Assembly (NCBI GenBank): GCA_963978545.1
Contig: OZ021725.1
Span: forward strand, 84,428,305 to 84,492,304
Length of the DNA stretch: 64,000 bases
Direction of reading: 5' to 3'
Source of the DNA: Linyphia triangularis
Lineage: Eukaryota; Arthropoda; Arachnida; Araneae; Linyphiidae
Below are positions 24,509 through 36,600 of this stretch, piece after piece. Positions within the stretch are counted from its first letter, which is position 1. Each line of letters begins with the position of its first letter. Position numbers and translations under genes: made by a program. Under the pieces are notes generated by a model, which made no database searches, was not told the origin of the DNA, and was given only the letters and a program-made list of their open reading frames with translations.

Positions 24509-24985
24509 CCGTTGATGTTAACTATATAAGCCTTTTACCTTTAACTTGGTTTTCTCTAACCGTGATCTTTTAAACTTCAATGTACCTTTTCTAACTAACT
24601 AGCGGAAATATACCAGTAATTTTTTTATGAAATTGTAGAACGTAATCTACAGGTTAGAACGTAATCTACAGGTTAGAACGTAATCTACAGGTTAAACTGA
24701 GGTTAAAGTTTGAAAATATAAATTTTTCTTGTTAAACTTCAATAAATTTTCTAATGTTTTTTTTAAACCCCTTTTCAGAAGGATTTGGCATTTAAAAAAT
24801 AATTAAGAAAATATAGGTTAATAAAATACCCTGTTTAATCTGTAGGCCATGTACTTAAATTTAATAAAATTACTGCTATATTTCTGCAAGTTAGAAAAGG
24901 TACGTTGAAATTTAAAATATCACGTTTGGTGAAATTCAAAGTTAAAGGTAAAAGGCTTGTATAGTTAGCATTGACAATTTGCTTT
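24509..24985. repeat. inverted repeat with ~140-bp arms
   Basis: The left arm (about 24509-24635) and right arm (about 24845-24985) are reverse complements with moderate identity. Both contain the words AGCCTTTTACCTTTAACT and TACCTTTTCTAACT when read in the same sense. The loop holds a 19-bp tandem triplication. A foldback-type element or decayed MITE is likely; no target duplication is seen. Confidence 0.6.
24638..24694. repeat. 19-bp unit repeated three times
   Basis: Three exact head-to-tail copies of GAACGTAATCTACAGGTTA, lying in the loop of the surrounding inverted repeat. Confidence 0.95.
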
Positions 24986-26225
24986 TTTAAAACAAAATAT
25001 AACATACTTCTAATTTGTGTAAAAACAAAAATATATAACAATGGAAATGCAAAAATACATAAAGTAATAAGAAATAAAAAAAAAAAAAAGTACTAAGTCT
25101 GCTTAACAGTAAGTTTTAAAAGGAAGCGCCACCGAAAAAAAAATTTCAGGTAAATAAAAGCAGATTCAGTTTTGAATTTTTATTTCAATCGTTATTTTAA
25201 ATTCTTCAGGGATTTTACTATTTTGTAATAACATTAGGACTATTTTGAAGTGAGCAATAAAACCTTTTAATAAAATATCAACCTTATTAAAAATACTCTA
25301 GTTTAATCAAATGATATGCCATTTCCTCAGTTATTTCAATTGGGAATGCAATAAAGAAGTACATGTTTACTTAATGTATTCATTTTGTGACTTTTTTATT
25401 CATTATTTTATATTGATGGTATAAATCTCTTTATGCTTACTCTGAATCATGGAAAGCAAAAGTGTATCGATTTTTTAAAATATCGTGACTTGAAAGCTTT
25501 TTTTGCGCATAAAATAAGAATTCTAGTTCTAATATTATAAACTAATTTTCAATCCTCCTTTCAAAATATACGCATCCCGAGTTTTAGTCCCCAATTTATT
25601 TTTTTCCAAAAGTAAATATTTCAATTTTTCGAAATAAAAATTGTGTTTGTTTCAGTACGACCAATTACTGTATTATTTCCCATATTTTATTAGAGATATT
25701 ACTAAATAAGAGGGGTGGCATTACGCATCAAGGTGAGTATTGCTGAATGCTAGTCTTGTTAATGGCTTCATTTTGAGTGTCGGAAAAGAGTTGCCTTCAA
25801 AAACTTATAGTTATCTATCAGTTTTTAAAAACTGTTTAAAAACGCTTGTAGGTCAAACTAAATTAAAGTAGACGTAACGTTTTAAATTTAATTGGATAAA
25901 CTTTTTATTACGGAAGCGTTAAATTACATGAATATCGTATTCAATAAAATCGTTGCCTGCTTAAAATGTACAGTGTTTTTATCGCAGGAGAGCGAAAAAG
26001 TGGGGTAGTTTATTTAAACAATTTTTCCTTACGATAAAACTAATTTAAATCTCGCATAGGATGGTTCCGTGTAATCATTGATATTAACATTTGTTTCAAG
26101 AAGAAAGATTAATTCCAATTAATTAAAACTTGTTTAAACCGAAAAATATTATTGTAGTAGATTAAAAGCTATCTTTTTGGGTAATTATGCGAAGAGAAAC
26201 TATTTCAGAACTTCTATTAAAATTT
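24986..26225. other. no feature seen
   Basis: Very AT-rich, with an A run near 25077-25089. No supported gene or element. Confidence 0.4.
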
Positions 26226-26246
26226 CTTTACAATTCTTCTTTTTCT

Positions 26247-26423
26247 GCCGACCAAACGGTATAGTGGTTAGTGTGCTGGCTTCTAGACCGCGAGGTTGCT
26301 GGTTCAAGTCCCGTGTTGGCATGGATGTTTGTAAATGTATGTTGGCTTGTCTAATGACGAAATGTTTCGACGCATTATAGCCCTCGTGTTGCTGACGGCG
26401 CCAGATATTCTGAATACAACCAA
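26247..26423 (+). mobile_element. tRNA-derived SINE, copy 4
   Basis: Copy with A box TATAGTGGTTAGTG and B box GGTTCAAGTCC, followed by the usual body and an ACAACCAA tail. The duplication CTTTACAATTCT lies at 26226-26237 and 26424-26435. The left repeat is separated from the SINE head by 9 bp of CT-rich sequence, possibly filler at the 5' junction. Confidence 0.85.
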
Positions 26424-26435
26424 CTTTACAATTCT

Positions 26436-28882
26436 CTCATGTAAGAGAAAAAATAACGCATCAAACTTTATTCTATAGTTTGTGCTTTATAATGAATGAG
26501 AGAGTAGCATCATACTAGAAAGTCTCGTGAATATAATTTATAACTTGTGAAACTGGCAGAATGTAATAAGTGCAAAATTTTAAATTTTTCATTTTTGCAC
26601 CTACAAAAATGTTAAAATTATTTTATATTATTAATGAGTGTTGACTAACATTTTCTTGGCATTATCTGAGTGAAATTTTAAAAAATCAGTCAAAACCAAA
26701 AAGAAAATCTCCAGATAGCTTTGCGATTCTGCTAAAAAAAATATTTTTTTCATAAAGTCTGTCTTATCAGGGAAAACAAAATCTGATTCAAATGTAGTAT
26801 AACAGATTACATACTAATATTAACCTAGATTTTGGAACACAGATTCTAGGGAAAATATTGTCTTTGGTAAACAAAGTAATTCAAATTGTAGTATGATAAA
26901 GTTCGAATTAGATTGACAAGTTTACTCTCTGAAAATCCATTTATCGATTTAATTGTTACAAATAGATTGTAAAATTTCTATGCATTTTTTAAATTTGCGA
27001 AAAATGTTGTAATTAAATAATTTGACTCATTAAGTACTATTTTGCAATAATCGAGAAATCACTGATATAATACATGCCATAACTTTGAAATTCTATTTTT
27101 TTCTCAAATATAGCATGGGTATCTTCGCCAATTTAAAATTATTTAAAACCTACATTGCGGTTTAAAACGCAGATTCTAAAATCCTCGATTAATTAAATTT
27201 CTTTATTAAAGATGTTACAAAAATATCCAGCCCCCATTTTGTGCAAAATGCTTATTAAATAGTTACTAATTTTGTTGTTGAATAAACGAATTTAGTTAAA
27301 GAAATTGTATTTTAATACCTATCCGAAAAATGCTTTTGTATATAAAAGTTTGTTAATGTAATATTATTTTTATTTAAAAGAAAAATTTACTTGTATATTA
27401 AGTAAAAATATCATAAAAGATGTTTTCAAATAAATAAATCATTTTACTTTTCTTTCATCCGTAAGGGCTCGTGCTGCCGGGCTGCATCTAAATTTATAAG
27501 TTCAAAACTAAAATTCAATATTTTATAATTTTCTAAAACAAGGTCCAATTTCTACGGTAAGAGTAAAAATAAAAAATATGATAAAAAGCAAACTTTTTGC
27601 TTCAATACTCAATTCACAAGGGAACAAAAAGCGTTTCCAGTCAAGGTGATCTTCCTCCGAGCGGCATCCATGTGTACCTGAAACTCGTCTCATCTTTGAT
27701 GTTGCCATGGTAACCTATGGAATCCAATAGAGCCTTCTCTCCACGTAATGCATAACGTGGCAGCCAAATCAGTGATTTTCCGACTTCGACTGCCCTTGAG
27801 AATTTCTGCTTTAAAATAATCTCTAGATGGAATTTTTACAAGATAATGGTACCATTTGAAGATTTTCGCACTCAAAAAGTATTTGTAAACTTAATCCATT
27901 TCTTTTTATTTCAGTAGTTTAAATTGAAAAAAAAAGTTGTTTAAATTGAAAAGAAAACCAAAAATTTTGTTGTTTACTTAATTTAGAATCTTGATTATGA
28001 ATTTGATTACTTAAATATGGTTAGAAATTTGAAATTTTTAAGTGAGCGATAAATTGAAGGAATCTAGTGTTCGTGAAGTCGAAATGTTTTAAAACTGCAT
28101 AAATGGAACAAGCGTCTCAATATACTAATAGGTTTAGTTGATAAACGTTTTACAATGATAGCTATCATCGGATAATTTAAAAAACTTAAAACTAGAAAAT
28201 CAGCAATCATGTTTGAGCATCTTTGATCAGATATTCCCATATAAACAGTATACAAAAAAAAAAAAACTTTCCATACCTTCCTGAATAAATTCGGGAAAAT
28301 GCTTTCAACGTATTTGCAAGACAAGTACAGGGAAAATGTAAGCCAATAATCTGGTTTTTATAGACCGACTACAAAATAAAGGAAGTTATATGCAAAAGAA
28401 ATCAATAGGTGGCACACCTTATCTTTCCTTAGAATATAACTCAAAGGAAAACTCTGATTTCTAAAGAAGAAAAATACATTTCCAAATAATAGCAAGTAGA
28501 ATATCTTTTTATCTGATGACAGGCATATGATGTAGTGTGAAGGAAGAAAAACGCATAATGTGACTCCAGCATGCATTAAAATGCTGAAACAGTTAGTTTC
28601 TAGATAGAAAAACTGCTTCGTGTTATAAGATAAACTACTTCAGAAATCATGCTTACAGCAGTGGTCAAAGAGAAAAATTAAGTCTAATTTCCGTGCTTCC
28701 TTTATCAAAATTTTTTGGCTTGTTATGTTCTTAATTAAATTTAGAGGGGAAAATTTGTTATTTTCCCTCCTTCTGAATGAAACGGGAAAACCAACTCTAA
28801 TGCATATGCCTAACAACCCCTTGAAAGGGGGTGGCTATCACAAAAATTAGCCCGGACTATTTTTATTTATTTTTTAATATGC
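26436..28882. other. non-coding stretch with a 20-bp palindrome
   Basis: No supported gene. At 27741-27760 lies CCACGTAATGCATAACGTGG, a palindrome with one imperfect base pair in each half. On the minus strand around 27690-27875 there is a 61-residue open frame of slightly coding-like composition, without recognisable motif or clear splice sites, so it is not called. Confidence 0.35.
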
Positions 28883-29131
28883 CGTAGGTTTAGAGGGAAA
28901 AAGTGCCAAGTCCACTTTTGTCAAAAATTACTTTTTTGCTTATTTGAAAACAGGTAGAGAATACTTTTCGATCATTAACTTGGTCGGTGAAATAAATTTG
29001 CGGTAACTAAGTGAAACACAACAGAATTAACGTCATGTTGAATAAGCACTTTCAAAAGTCTTTAACTCTAATTTTTTAATATTTGTAAAAGAGGAAAAGT
29101 TTTTTATTTACTTTTTCACCCTAAACCTACG
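28883..29131. mobile_element. small TIR element (MITE)
   Basis: A 249-bp AT-rich segment with ~22-bp imperfect inverted ends: CGTAGGTTTAGAGGGAAAAA on the left and, reversed, CGTAGGTTTAGGGTGAAAAA on the right. TA dinucleotides lie within 3-4 bp of each end, possibly a Tc1/mariner-type TA target. No coding content. Confidence 0.55.
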
Positions 29132-29194
29132 ATATACTAGTAGTTATTTCAAACTCTGCATTAGCATTTCAAAACTTCCCATATAGTTTACATA

Positions 29195-29325
29195 GCACTG
29201 GGTGAGATTGGCGAAAATCCGTAGTAACGGCCTGTCTACAAGGGTCCACATCGTTATTGGCCAGTTTCGAGCCGGTATAGGCCAGAGGATTTGTGCTACT
29301 GGGGCAGTTATAGACAATAAACTGT
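29195..29325 (-). repeat. dispersed repeat, family A (minus copy)
   Basis: In reverse complement this segment aligns with 51158-51300. Shared words include AGCACAAATCC, ATACTGGCCAAT/AAACTGGCCAAT, GATGTGGACC and GTTGTAGAC/CTTGTAGAC. The function and type of the element are unknown. Confidence 0.6.
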
Positions 29326-29509
29326 AGACTAGTGATAAAAAGGGTAAATTTAGTCCCTGTAGCTTAAAAAATTCAAAAGCAAAAATTGTTTCCTCAAATA
29401 ACGGTTCCCACCCAGCCCCTAATAGGTTTTACATTGCAACTGGCAAGAGTTGTCTTTTCTAATCTCCATGGCTAGCCTCGGCTAGATAGACGAGATCCAC
29501 GAGATTATT

Positions 29510-30300
29510 CACTTGCAAAAAATCTTAAACATATAAGGGTAGATCAAATAGCTCATCACGGGACAACCCCAGACACCTTAGAATGTGCTCCGAAGATGCC
29601 TGCTCAGATTGACATTTGGGACAATTGAGATGAGATTCGCAACCGATTTGGAGGGTAAGGCCTCTCAGATGACCACTGAAAAAGCTGTGTTGAGTGACAT
29701 CTGTGCACGTCTGTCGCAATAGAGCACATGATCTTCCAGGGCGATCAGCACGATACCAAGAGTGCGCCGGGGAGCCAAGCCAAGTCTGCTCATTGGAAAG
29801 TTTTCTGACAGTTCAAGGTATGTCAGAGAAGCAGTGGCGGGAAACAGCTCAAGGTATGTCAGAGAAGCAGTGGATGGAAACAGCTCAAGGTATGTCAGAG
29901 AAGCAGTGGATGGCAATGTTTCTTCAGCACCCTCCTTTGCCAAGACATCAGCCTCCTCATTTCCCCATATACCTACAAGCGATAGGATCCTCTAAAAGCT
30001 GCACCTCACAAAGGGTCGAGATAGGCTTAAGTTTGTTTAAAATTGCGGTTCGAGTCATATCATCTACGCTGCGCTAATTTGACAAATGAGGGATGGCGCT
30101 ATGACTGTCAGACAAAATCCAGATGGCTTTCCGAAAAAAACTTGATGTAGTTCGGTCCCTCTTCAATGGCAATGAGCTCGCGTTTGAAAACCGAAATAAA
30201 GTTGGGGTTTCTAATCTTGTTGTTTCTAATCTTTTAACAGTTCCAAATATCAAAAGCACAGAATACCAAAAGAATATTATACTCGGATAAAATTCCACTT
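29510..30300 (-). mobile_element. non-LTR retrotransposon 3' fragment (RNase H region)
   Basis: Minus-strand remnant of a LINE open reading frame, broken by frameshifts. In order from 30300 downwards: an RNase H-like IWILSDSHSAIPHLSN; then LAKEGA preceding TLPSTASLTYLEL; then the C-terminal zinc-like motif with HLNCPKCQSEQASSEHILRC and CLGLSRDELFDLP. This order (RNase H, then a Cys-His motif near the C-terminus) is typical of arthropod LINE polymerases of the I/Jockey-like group. The endonuclease and reverse transcriptase parts are absent (5' truncated). A 36-bp internal triplication lies at 29813-29920. Confidence 0.75.
29813..29920 (-). repeat. in-frame 36-bp triplication inside LINE fragment
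   Basis: Three tandem copies of a 36-bp unit (starts at 29813, 29849, 29885) with few differences. On the minus strand each codes 12 residues of the type STASLTYLELFP. An in-frame triplication in a degraded LINE points to slippage, either before or after insertion. Confidence 0.9.
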
Positions 30301-30638
30301 ATTCCACTCTTACTTTAAAAAAAAAATTAATCTAAACTTGCAGGCAACTGCACAACTTTCTTAATCATGCCAATCAAAATATATATTTCTTTGAATTGAA
30401 TTAATCTCATATTGATTAAACCGATTTCTGGTGAAAGAAAAATAAAACTTTTGAATTGAAATAGAATAATTGACGAGGACGACAGGTGCAGTTGCAGTGT
30501 AAAAGCAAATCCTTATTGCAAAATAACATTTGGTTCTAAATCACACAAACGCTAGCATCGTAAAAGGTGTTTCGCCCATACATTAATTGAACGAATATTA
30601 CGATTTTAATTGAGTGTTAGTTGAAAAAAATATCAATT

Positions 30639-30669
30639 ATGGACAGGATGTCCCTTATGCAGTTATTAA
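30639..30669 (+). CDS. protease 1 exon 1 (start, signal peptide)
   Basis: ATG at 30639 in the context TCAATTATGG codes [10 protein letters not shown] plus the first base of a Thr codon, then donor GTAAGTAAC. The start was chosen because it joins in phase to exon 2 to make a complete signal peptide, and because protease 2 has the same design, its exon 1 also ending TTA-A before the donor. The Tc1 element at 30898 lies in the following intron. Confidence 0.78.
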
Positions 30670-33600
30670 GTAAGTAACTCTTTCTACATAGATAAGGATA
30701 GCACTCTATTAAAATTTTAATGATAATTAAATTGTTTAAAAATGCACTATCTGAAGAAAATCTCAAAATAATATTCTTTTAAAAACTCTTTAATATTGCC
30801 TGTATCAAGATTATTTTGTACTTACAAATATACATTTTTCGTTCTAATAGGAGACTTTTACTTATATGAAGGATTTTTCTTTAAATATTCTTATGTACAC
30901 TATCTGGCCAAAAGTATCCGGACACCCCTTAAAAAAAGTGGTTCTCGAGAGTGACGCAGTTTGATACGTAATTGAAAGCTATAAAAGTGTTGGTAGTGGT
31001 TTGTCAGATTGTATTTATGCGTTTGTGAAGCAATGAGTAAGTCAAAGGAGCTTAGTGAGTTTGATCATGGCAGAATAGTGGGATGCCACCTTTGTGGGAA
31101 ATCAGTTCGTGAGATTGTGGACATTCTACAGAAGCCTAAATCCACTGTGAGTGATGTAATTGTGAAGTGGAAACGTCGAGGCAGTGAAACGGCAGAAAAA
31201 CGAACCGGTAGGCCGAAAACACTTGGTGAACGCAGCCGCAGAACTCTGAAAAGGGTAGTGAAACAAAATCGCAAGTCCTCGTTGGTGGAAATTTCTCAGG
31301 AGTTCCAAAGTTCATCAGGCGTAAGTGTTAGCAGCAGGACTGTCCGTCAAGAGTTAAAAGACTTGGGATTCCATGGTCGTGCAGCCGCTCACAAGCCGAA
31401 CATCACTCCACAGAATGCGAAGTATCGATTGCAATGGTGTAAAGCTCACCGTCATTGGACTGTGGACATGTGGAAAACTTTTCTTTGGAGTGAAGAATCT
31501 CGCTTTACAGTCTGGCAGTCGGATGGATGCGTCTGGGTTTGGCGGATGCCCGGCGAACGTTTCTATAGTGACTGCATTGTGCCGACTGTTAAGTTTGGTG
31601 GTGGAAGCATAATGGTGTGGGGGTGTTTCTCGTTGTTTGGCCTGGGTCCGTTAGTTCCTGTGGTTGGAAACATGAACTCTGAGATGTATGTGGACATTCT
31701 GGACAATGCTGCACTCCCAACTCTATGGCAATATTTCGGGAAGGTCCATTTCTCTTCCAGCAGGGTAACTGCTCCATTCACATATCGAGGCTTGCATAGA
31801 CGTCGTTTGACGAAATGGGTGTTCAAAAACTGGACTGGCCTTCTCAGAGCCCCGATCTAAATCCCATAGAACACCTTTGGGACGAATTAGAGGGCAGATT
31901 ACGTAGCCAGCCAAATCGACCATCTTCACTGCAAGCACTCACTTCAGCTGTGATGGACGCCTGGAAGGCAATGCCTATGGTCACCTATCAAAAATTGGTG
32001 GAAAGTCTTCCCAAACGTGTGAAGGCTGACATCGATGCAAAAGGTGGACCAACATCATATTAATATGTGCCTCAGGACGCTCTAAGTCCATACCACTGGG
32101 TGTCCGGATACTTTTGGCCAGATAGTGTATAACAAAAATTGAATGCAATTTTCATCACGTTTTACTTGCGGGCAGTTTTACCTTCATCTTCCAGCAATCA
32201 ATATATTTCCTTATAATCTTCAAATATTCTTTCTGTAACTTCTTAAAGCTTATTTTATTAAAAATGACTCTCCGTAGGTAAATTTTTTCCTCTACAAACC
32301 ACGCATACACAGATAAGTATTCAGATAATTTTTAATACCATGTATAAACATACACATACAATATCTAAACGATACGATGTGTAAACATACGATAAGCTTT
32401 TGGTGCTGAACTCGCTGAAAGGTTCATCGCCATTCAAATCAAAACCAAGCTCGCATCGCTTGCTTTACAAAAACGCAAGCTTTCTTCACTCGTTGAAATG
32501 TTTATAGCTGCGCAAGTAGAAACAAAAACAAAAAAATACTTTTTAATACAATAATACACCCCACCCCTCTGAAAATATTGGAACATTGTGTTTGTCAAAA
32601 TTCCAATGAGATGGGCAAAACTACTTATATTGAAAGTGTCGGAGCTATATGTCTATTTGAAGTCGCTTTGAAAAAAATCTAATTAAAAAAAAAAAAATTA
32701 AAGTTTTAACATTTTATCTGTCAAAAGTCCAATTAAAGGGCAAAAATTACTTACATTGAAAATTTTAGAGCAGTTGCCCAGTTAAAAGTCATTTTATAAA
32801 AAAATTATAAATTAAAAGAAAACGTATTAAAATTTTAACATTCTGTATTTTATAAGTCAAATTAGAACATCAAAACTACTTACGTTGAAAATATCAGAGA
32901 TCTATGCCTATCTTAAGTAGCTTTTTATAGAGGGACAGGCAGACCAAAAGACAGACACTTTGTTTTATTATTATAGATAAATCTAATTTGTTAACATTTC
33001 ACATGAATATTCACTTATTTTCTTAATATCTATCTACAGCCATCTCATTGACTGTAGTGATATGGGTTGGGTGCGTTTACACAGATGCATCTGAAACAGT
33101 GGACAGAAGGGGGATCAGATCTAAGCGATTCGCCAATGGGGCAAGTATGAACTATTTTTTTTTTTATTATTATTCCATACTGTTTCGAACGAGAATTTTC
33201 AAATAATTGTACATATTGTATGTATTAGGTAAATTATAATTATATTTTAGTTCAGCAATCACTTTTAATTATAGTTTTTTATTAATGTAAAAATTGTAAA
33301 TAGTTTCGTAAATACAATCTTTAAAGTAGTGGCAACTGTCAGGTTTATCTGGATTTTTCTATAGTTTTGGAAAAAGGTCGCAAACTACCGATCTCTCACT
33401 GCAACTTCTGGGTAATGCATTCTTTGGGATTGACTTGAAGCCGAAGAAGGCATAACAATCACCAAATTAACCCCTTGACATACAAATAAAATTGTCTGGT
33501 GCCTTCATATTAGATCATGATGAGACCCTAACCAGAACATAGGGTCACAATGGATTCATTGTAAAGAAATACTCAATTAATTTCCTGTCTTTTATCTTGA

Positions 33601-36600
33601 TTGTCTTCAGTCTTTAAATAAATCAAGAAAATGCAATATAGAGATGTTCTCATTTATAGCTTTAAGTTAGTGCAGTGAGTATACACGGATTATTTCAGAG
33701 ATCACTGCTATACTGACTACCGCTTTCATTGAGCTTCTTTCTGCTTACTTGTTTGTCTATACGATTTTTTTTATCGGTACTGTTGAGAGAGAAAAAGCAT
33801 CTTCAACAGTCTAAACAAAACAGCATCAATGATCGACAGAAACAGATAATCTAATAATGTACTACCCGGTTGACGTCCAGGAGACGTCAAAGACTATAAT
33901 GGCACATGAAATGAATGACGTCTCCGAGACGTCATTGTATGTCAAGGGTTTAGCAACTTCCCCAAACTAGATAGAATCTGTAGCCATGAGCAATCTATTA
34001 CATAGCATTGTGGGAGTAGGGGGAGTATTTAATTGGCTTCATCTACTTGCAAAGCAGCAACCACTTATAAGTCATCCAGAAGTAGTAATTTGAGGTCAAC
34101 GCACTGATCTCAACTTCTTCTGGATTGCTTATAAGCTGTTTCCGCTCTGCAAGTATATGAGGTCATTTGAATACTTCCCCCCCCCCCCTTTGAATAGGCT
34201 TTGAAATAGGTTGCCCATAGTTACAAATTTTAACTAGTTTTGGGTGAAGTTGCTAGTATAGATCTCTAAAGTGATTATTAAGACTTCTTAGACTTCAAGT
34301 CAAGAACCAAACATGCGCTATCCAGAAGTTGAGATAGAGATCAGTGGATCAACGTCGCCAACTTCTAAAATGGCTCGCGCTTCAATCCAGTTTTGACTGT
34401 CGATGTTTTGGGGATTAAGCTGCTGTGGATGCAGTTCCGAGTGAGTCTTTCTAACGGCAGGAAGCTTATGTTTCTGCTGCTGTTATCGGAACGACTGGAA
34501 GCACGGGCTTGAGCTTGAATGCCTGTTGCTACTGCTGTTTACAGAATTGTATGATTTGATTCCTTATAAAGAAAAAAATTGATTTATTTTGTATTCCAGT
34601 GTCATCTTTTCTCAGAGAAAAAAATTCGTACCAATACCTTTATGAAAACCTTAGACAATATCCATATGAAACCTCTGAAAAAAAAAATTTCGTAACTATA
34701 CCTATACAAAACATGTAACCTTTAAAAGGAAGCGTCAGACCTTCACCAGCTCTCATGCTATAGTTCTAATGAAGTATTTCACACAAACACACAAGATTGG
34801 CCAAATCATGTCATCAAACATTTGCAATTTCGTGATACAAATGTAAGTGCGAAAATTTGCAGCTATGCTAAAGGAAAATATAATATGAAAAATATTTTTT
34901 TAGTCAAAATTGTGACTTTAAGTTGTTGTTTTTCTGTAATAAAAAAAGTAAACTTGATTTTTTTTTGGCAAATTATTATTCCAAATATATTGTTTAACAC
35001 ACCTTAGATGGAGGCCATTTTGTTTCTTAATAATGCTAATTTTGTAATAAATGTATTGATGAATAGTGAAATCCTTGCCATGAATTTTTTTTTCTACGGC
35101 ACCAGCTTTAAAAAATCTTTATATACCCTTCTAGAAAAAAAATTGTCCATTCACATGTCGCTAAATAAATACAAACATTTATAAAAGCCTCAATGCATGT
35201 TGTATTCATGTGCCAAAAGTGTACATTCATTAAGAATGAAACAATTGCTAGACTAATATTAGGGTGACAGGTAAGTAATATCGTTCCTGCACATATCAAT
35301 ATTTGCTTAACCTTTATTAGCTCATTGTGCACTTCAAATTCATGCCAAAGGCATTTTAAGAACAAAGTGACTTGTTTACTTGTAAATTAATAAATCTTAA
35401 ATTTATGTTTGTAATTGTGGGTGAAATGGTCATCCAGCTACCAAAAGAGTTATATATCCGGCTTTGTACGCTTTTGGAGTTTCACAAAGGTAAAGTTTCC
35501 ACCAAAAACATTCCCGATATTTATCCGAGTGCATTAGACATTTGTAAATGCCATAGATGGTTTTAAATGTTCAGAACCCATAATTTTGATCTTTTCAACT
35601 CATATCGATCAGAAAGACCAACAAATTTAGACAATGACGTGTTAAAAGTGGAAGTGGAATCAAATCCGCGTCAGACAATCGATGAACTGGTAAATCACTC
35701 TTAACCAACCTTGGTCGACCATCTAAGAACATTTGAAGCAGATTGCTAAAGTCAAAAGAGCAGGTGTCTGTCCGAAGAAAACAAAGATAACCGATCTATC
35801 ACATGCAACTCTTTGCTTCAACCTTACAATACATAATTGTTTTTTGATCACTTGATAACTGAAGGTGAAAAATGGGTTCTCTGTGATTATCCAAAAAGGA
35901 CAAAAGGCAAAGGCTCTCTCCGAACGAATCACCATGAAGCTAGGTTTAGATCCCAAAAAGGCACTTTTATGTGTTTGGTGAAGGATTCACGGAATCGTTC
36001 ATTTCGAAGTGCTGAAACCTAGATAAACTGTGAATGCAAACCTTTACTATGAACAATTGGATCGAGTGAATCAATCTTCTTAGAAATACTGTCCATCGGT
36101 TGTCAACAGAAACGGCGTTATTCTGCAACACGATAATTCAAGACCGCATTCCGCAAGAGGAAACCTGAAAAAAATTAATTAATTGGGGTGTGATGCATTG
36201 CTTCACCTACCATACTCGCCCGACATTGCACCAGCGGATTCCATTTATTCTGATTTCCTCAACAATTTCTATGTGAAAACAAATTTGAAGATTTGGATGA
36301 TATAAAAAATACCATCTCCAGGTATTTTGCTCAAAATCCCATTGATTTTTATCGATCCGGCATTGAAAATCGAGGTACTAGATGACAAAAGATTGTTGAT
36401 AACGAAAATTATCACATCATTAATTAAAATTTATTAATTAAAATTTAATGTAAAAAACTGCTTTACTTTCCGGTCCTCCCAATAGAACCTTGCATAGAAG
36501 TAGCTTTATAGTGATTTAATTACAAGCGATCTTTTAGTGACTGAATAACAAGCATCCTTTTAGAGACTTAATTACAAGCAGTCTTTTTGGGACTTAATTA

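Noticed and set aside
24208..24573. 121-residue plus-strand open frame
   Set aside because: Hydrophobic random-like composition, overlaps the arm of an inverted repeat, no splice or start context that supports it.
27523..27875. Minus-strand exon-like frames
   Set aside because: Slightly coding-like words, but no conserved motif, no matching splice pair and two overlapping frames.
31815..32063. Separate small gene downstream of the Tc1 transposase
   Set aside because: It is the frameshifted C-terminal part of the same transposase ([14 protein letters not shown]).
32446..32520. Alternative first exon for protease 1 (ATG at about 32499)
   Set aside because: Its donor would leave phase 0, which does not join exon 2 in frame. 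The ATG at 30639 fits in phase and completes a signal peptide.
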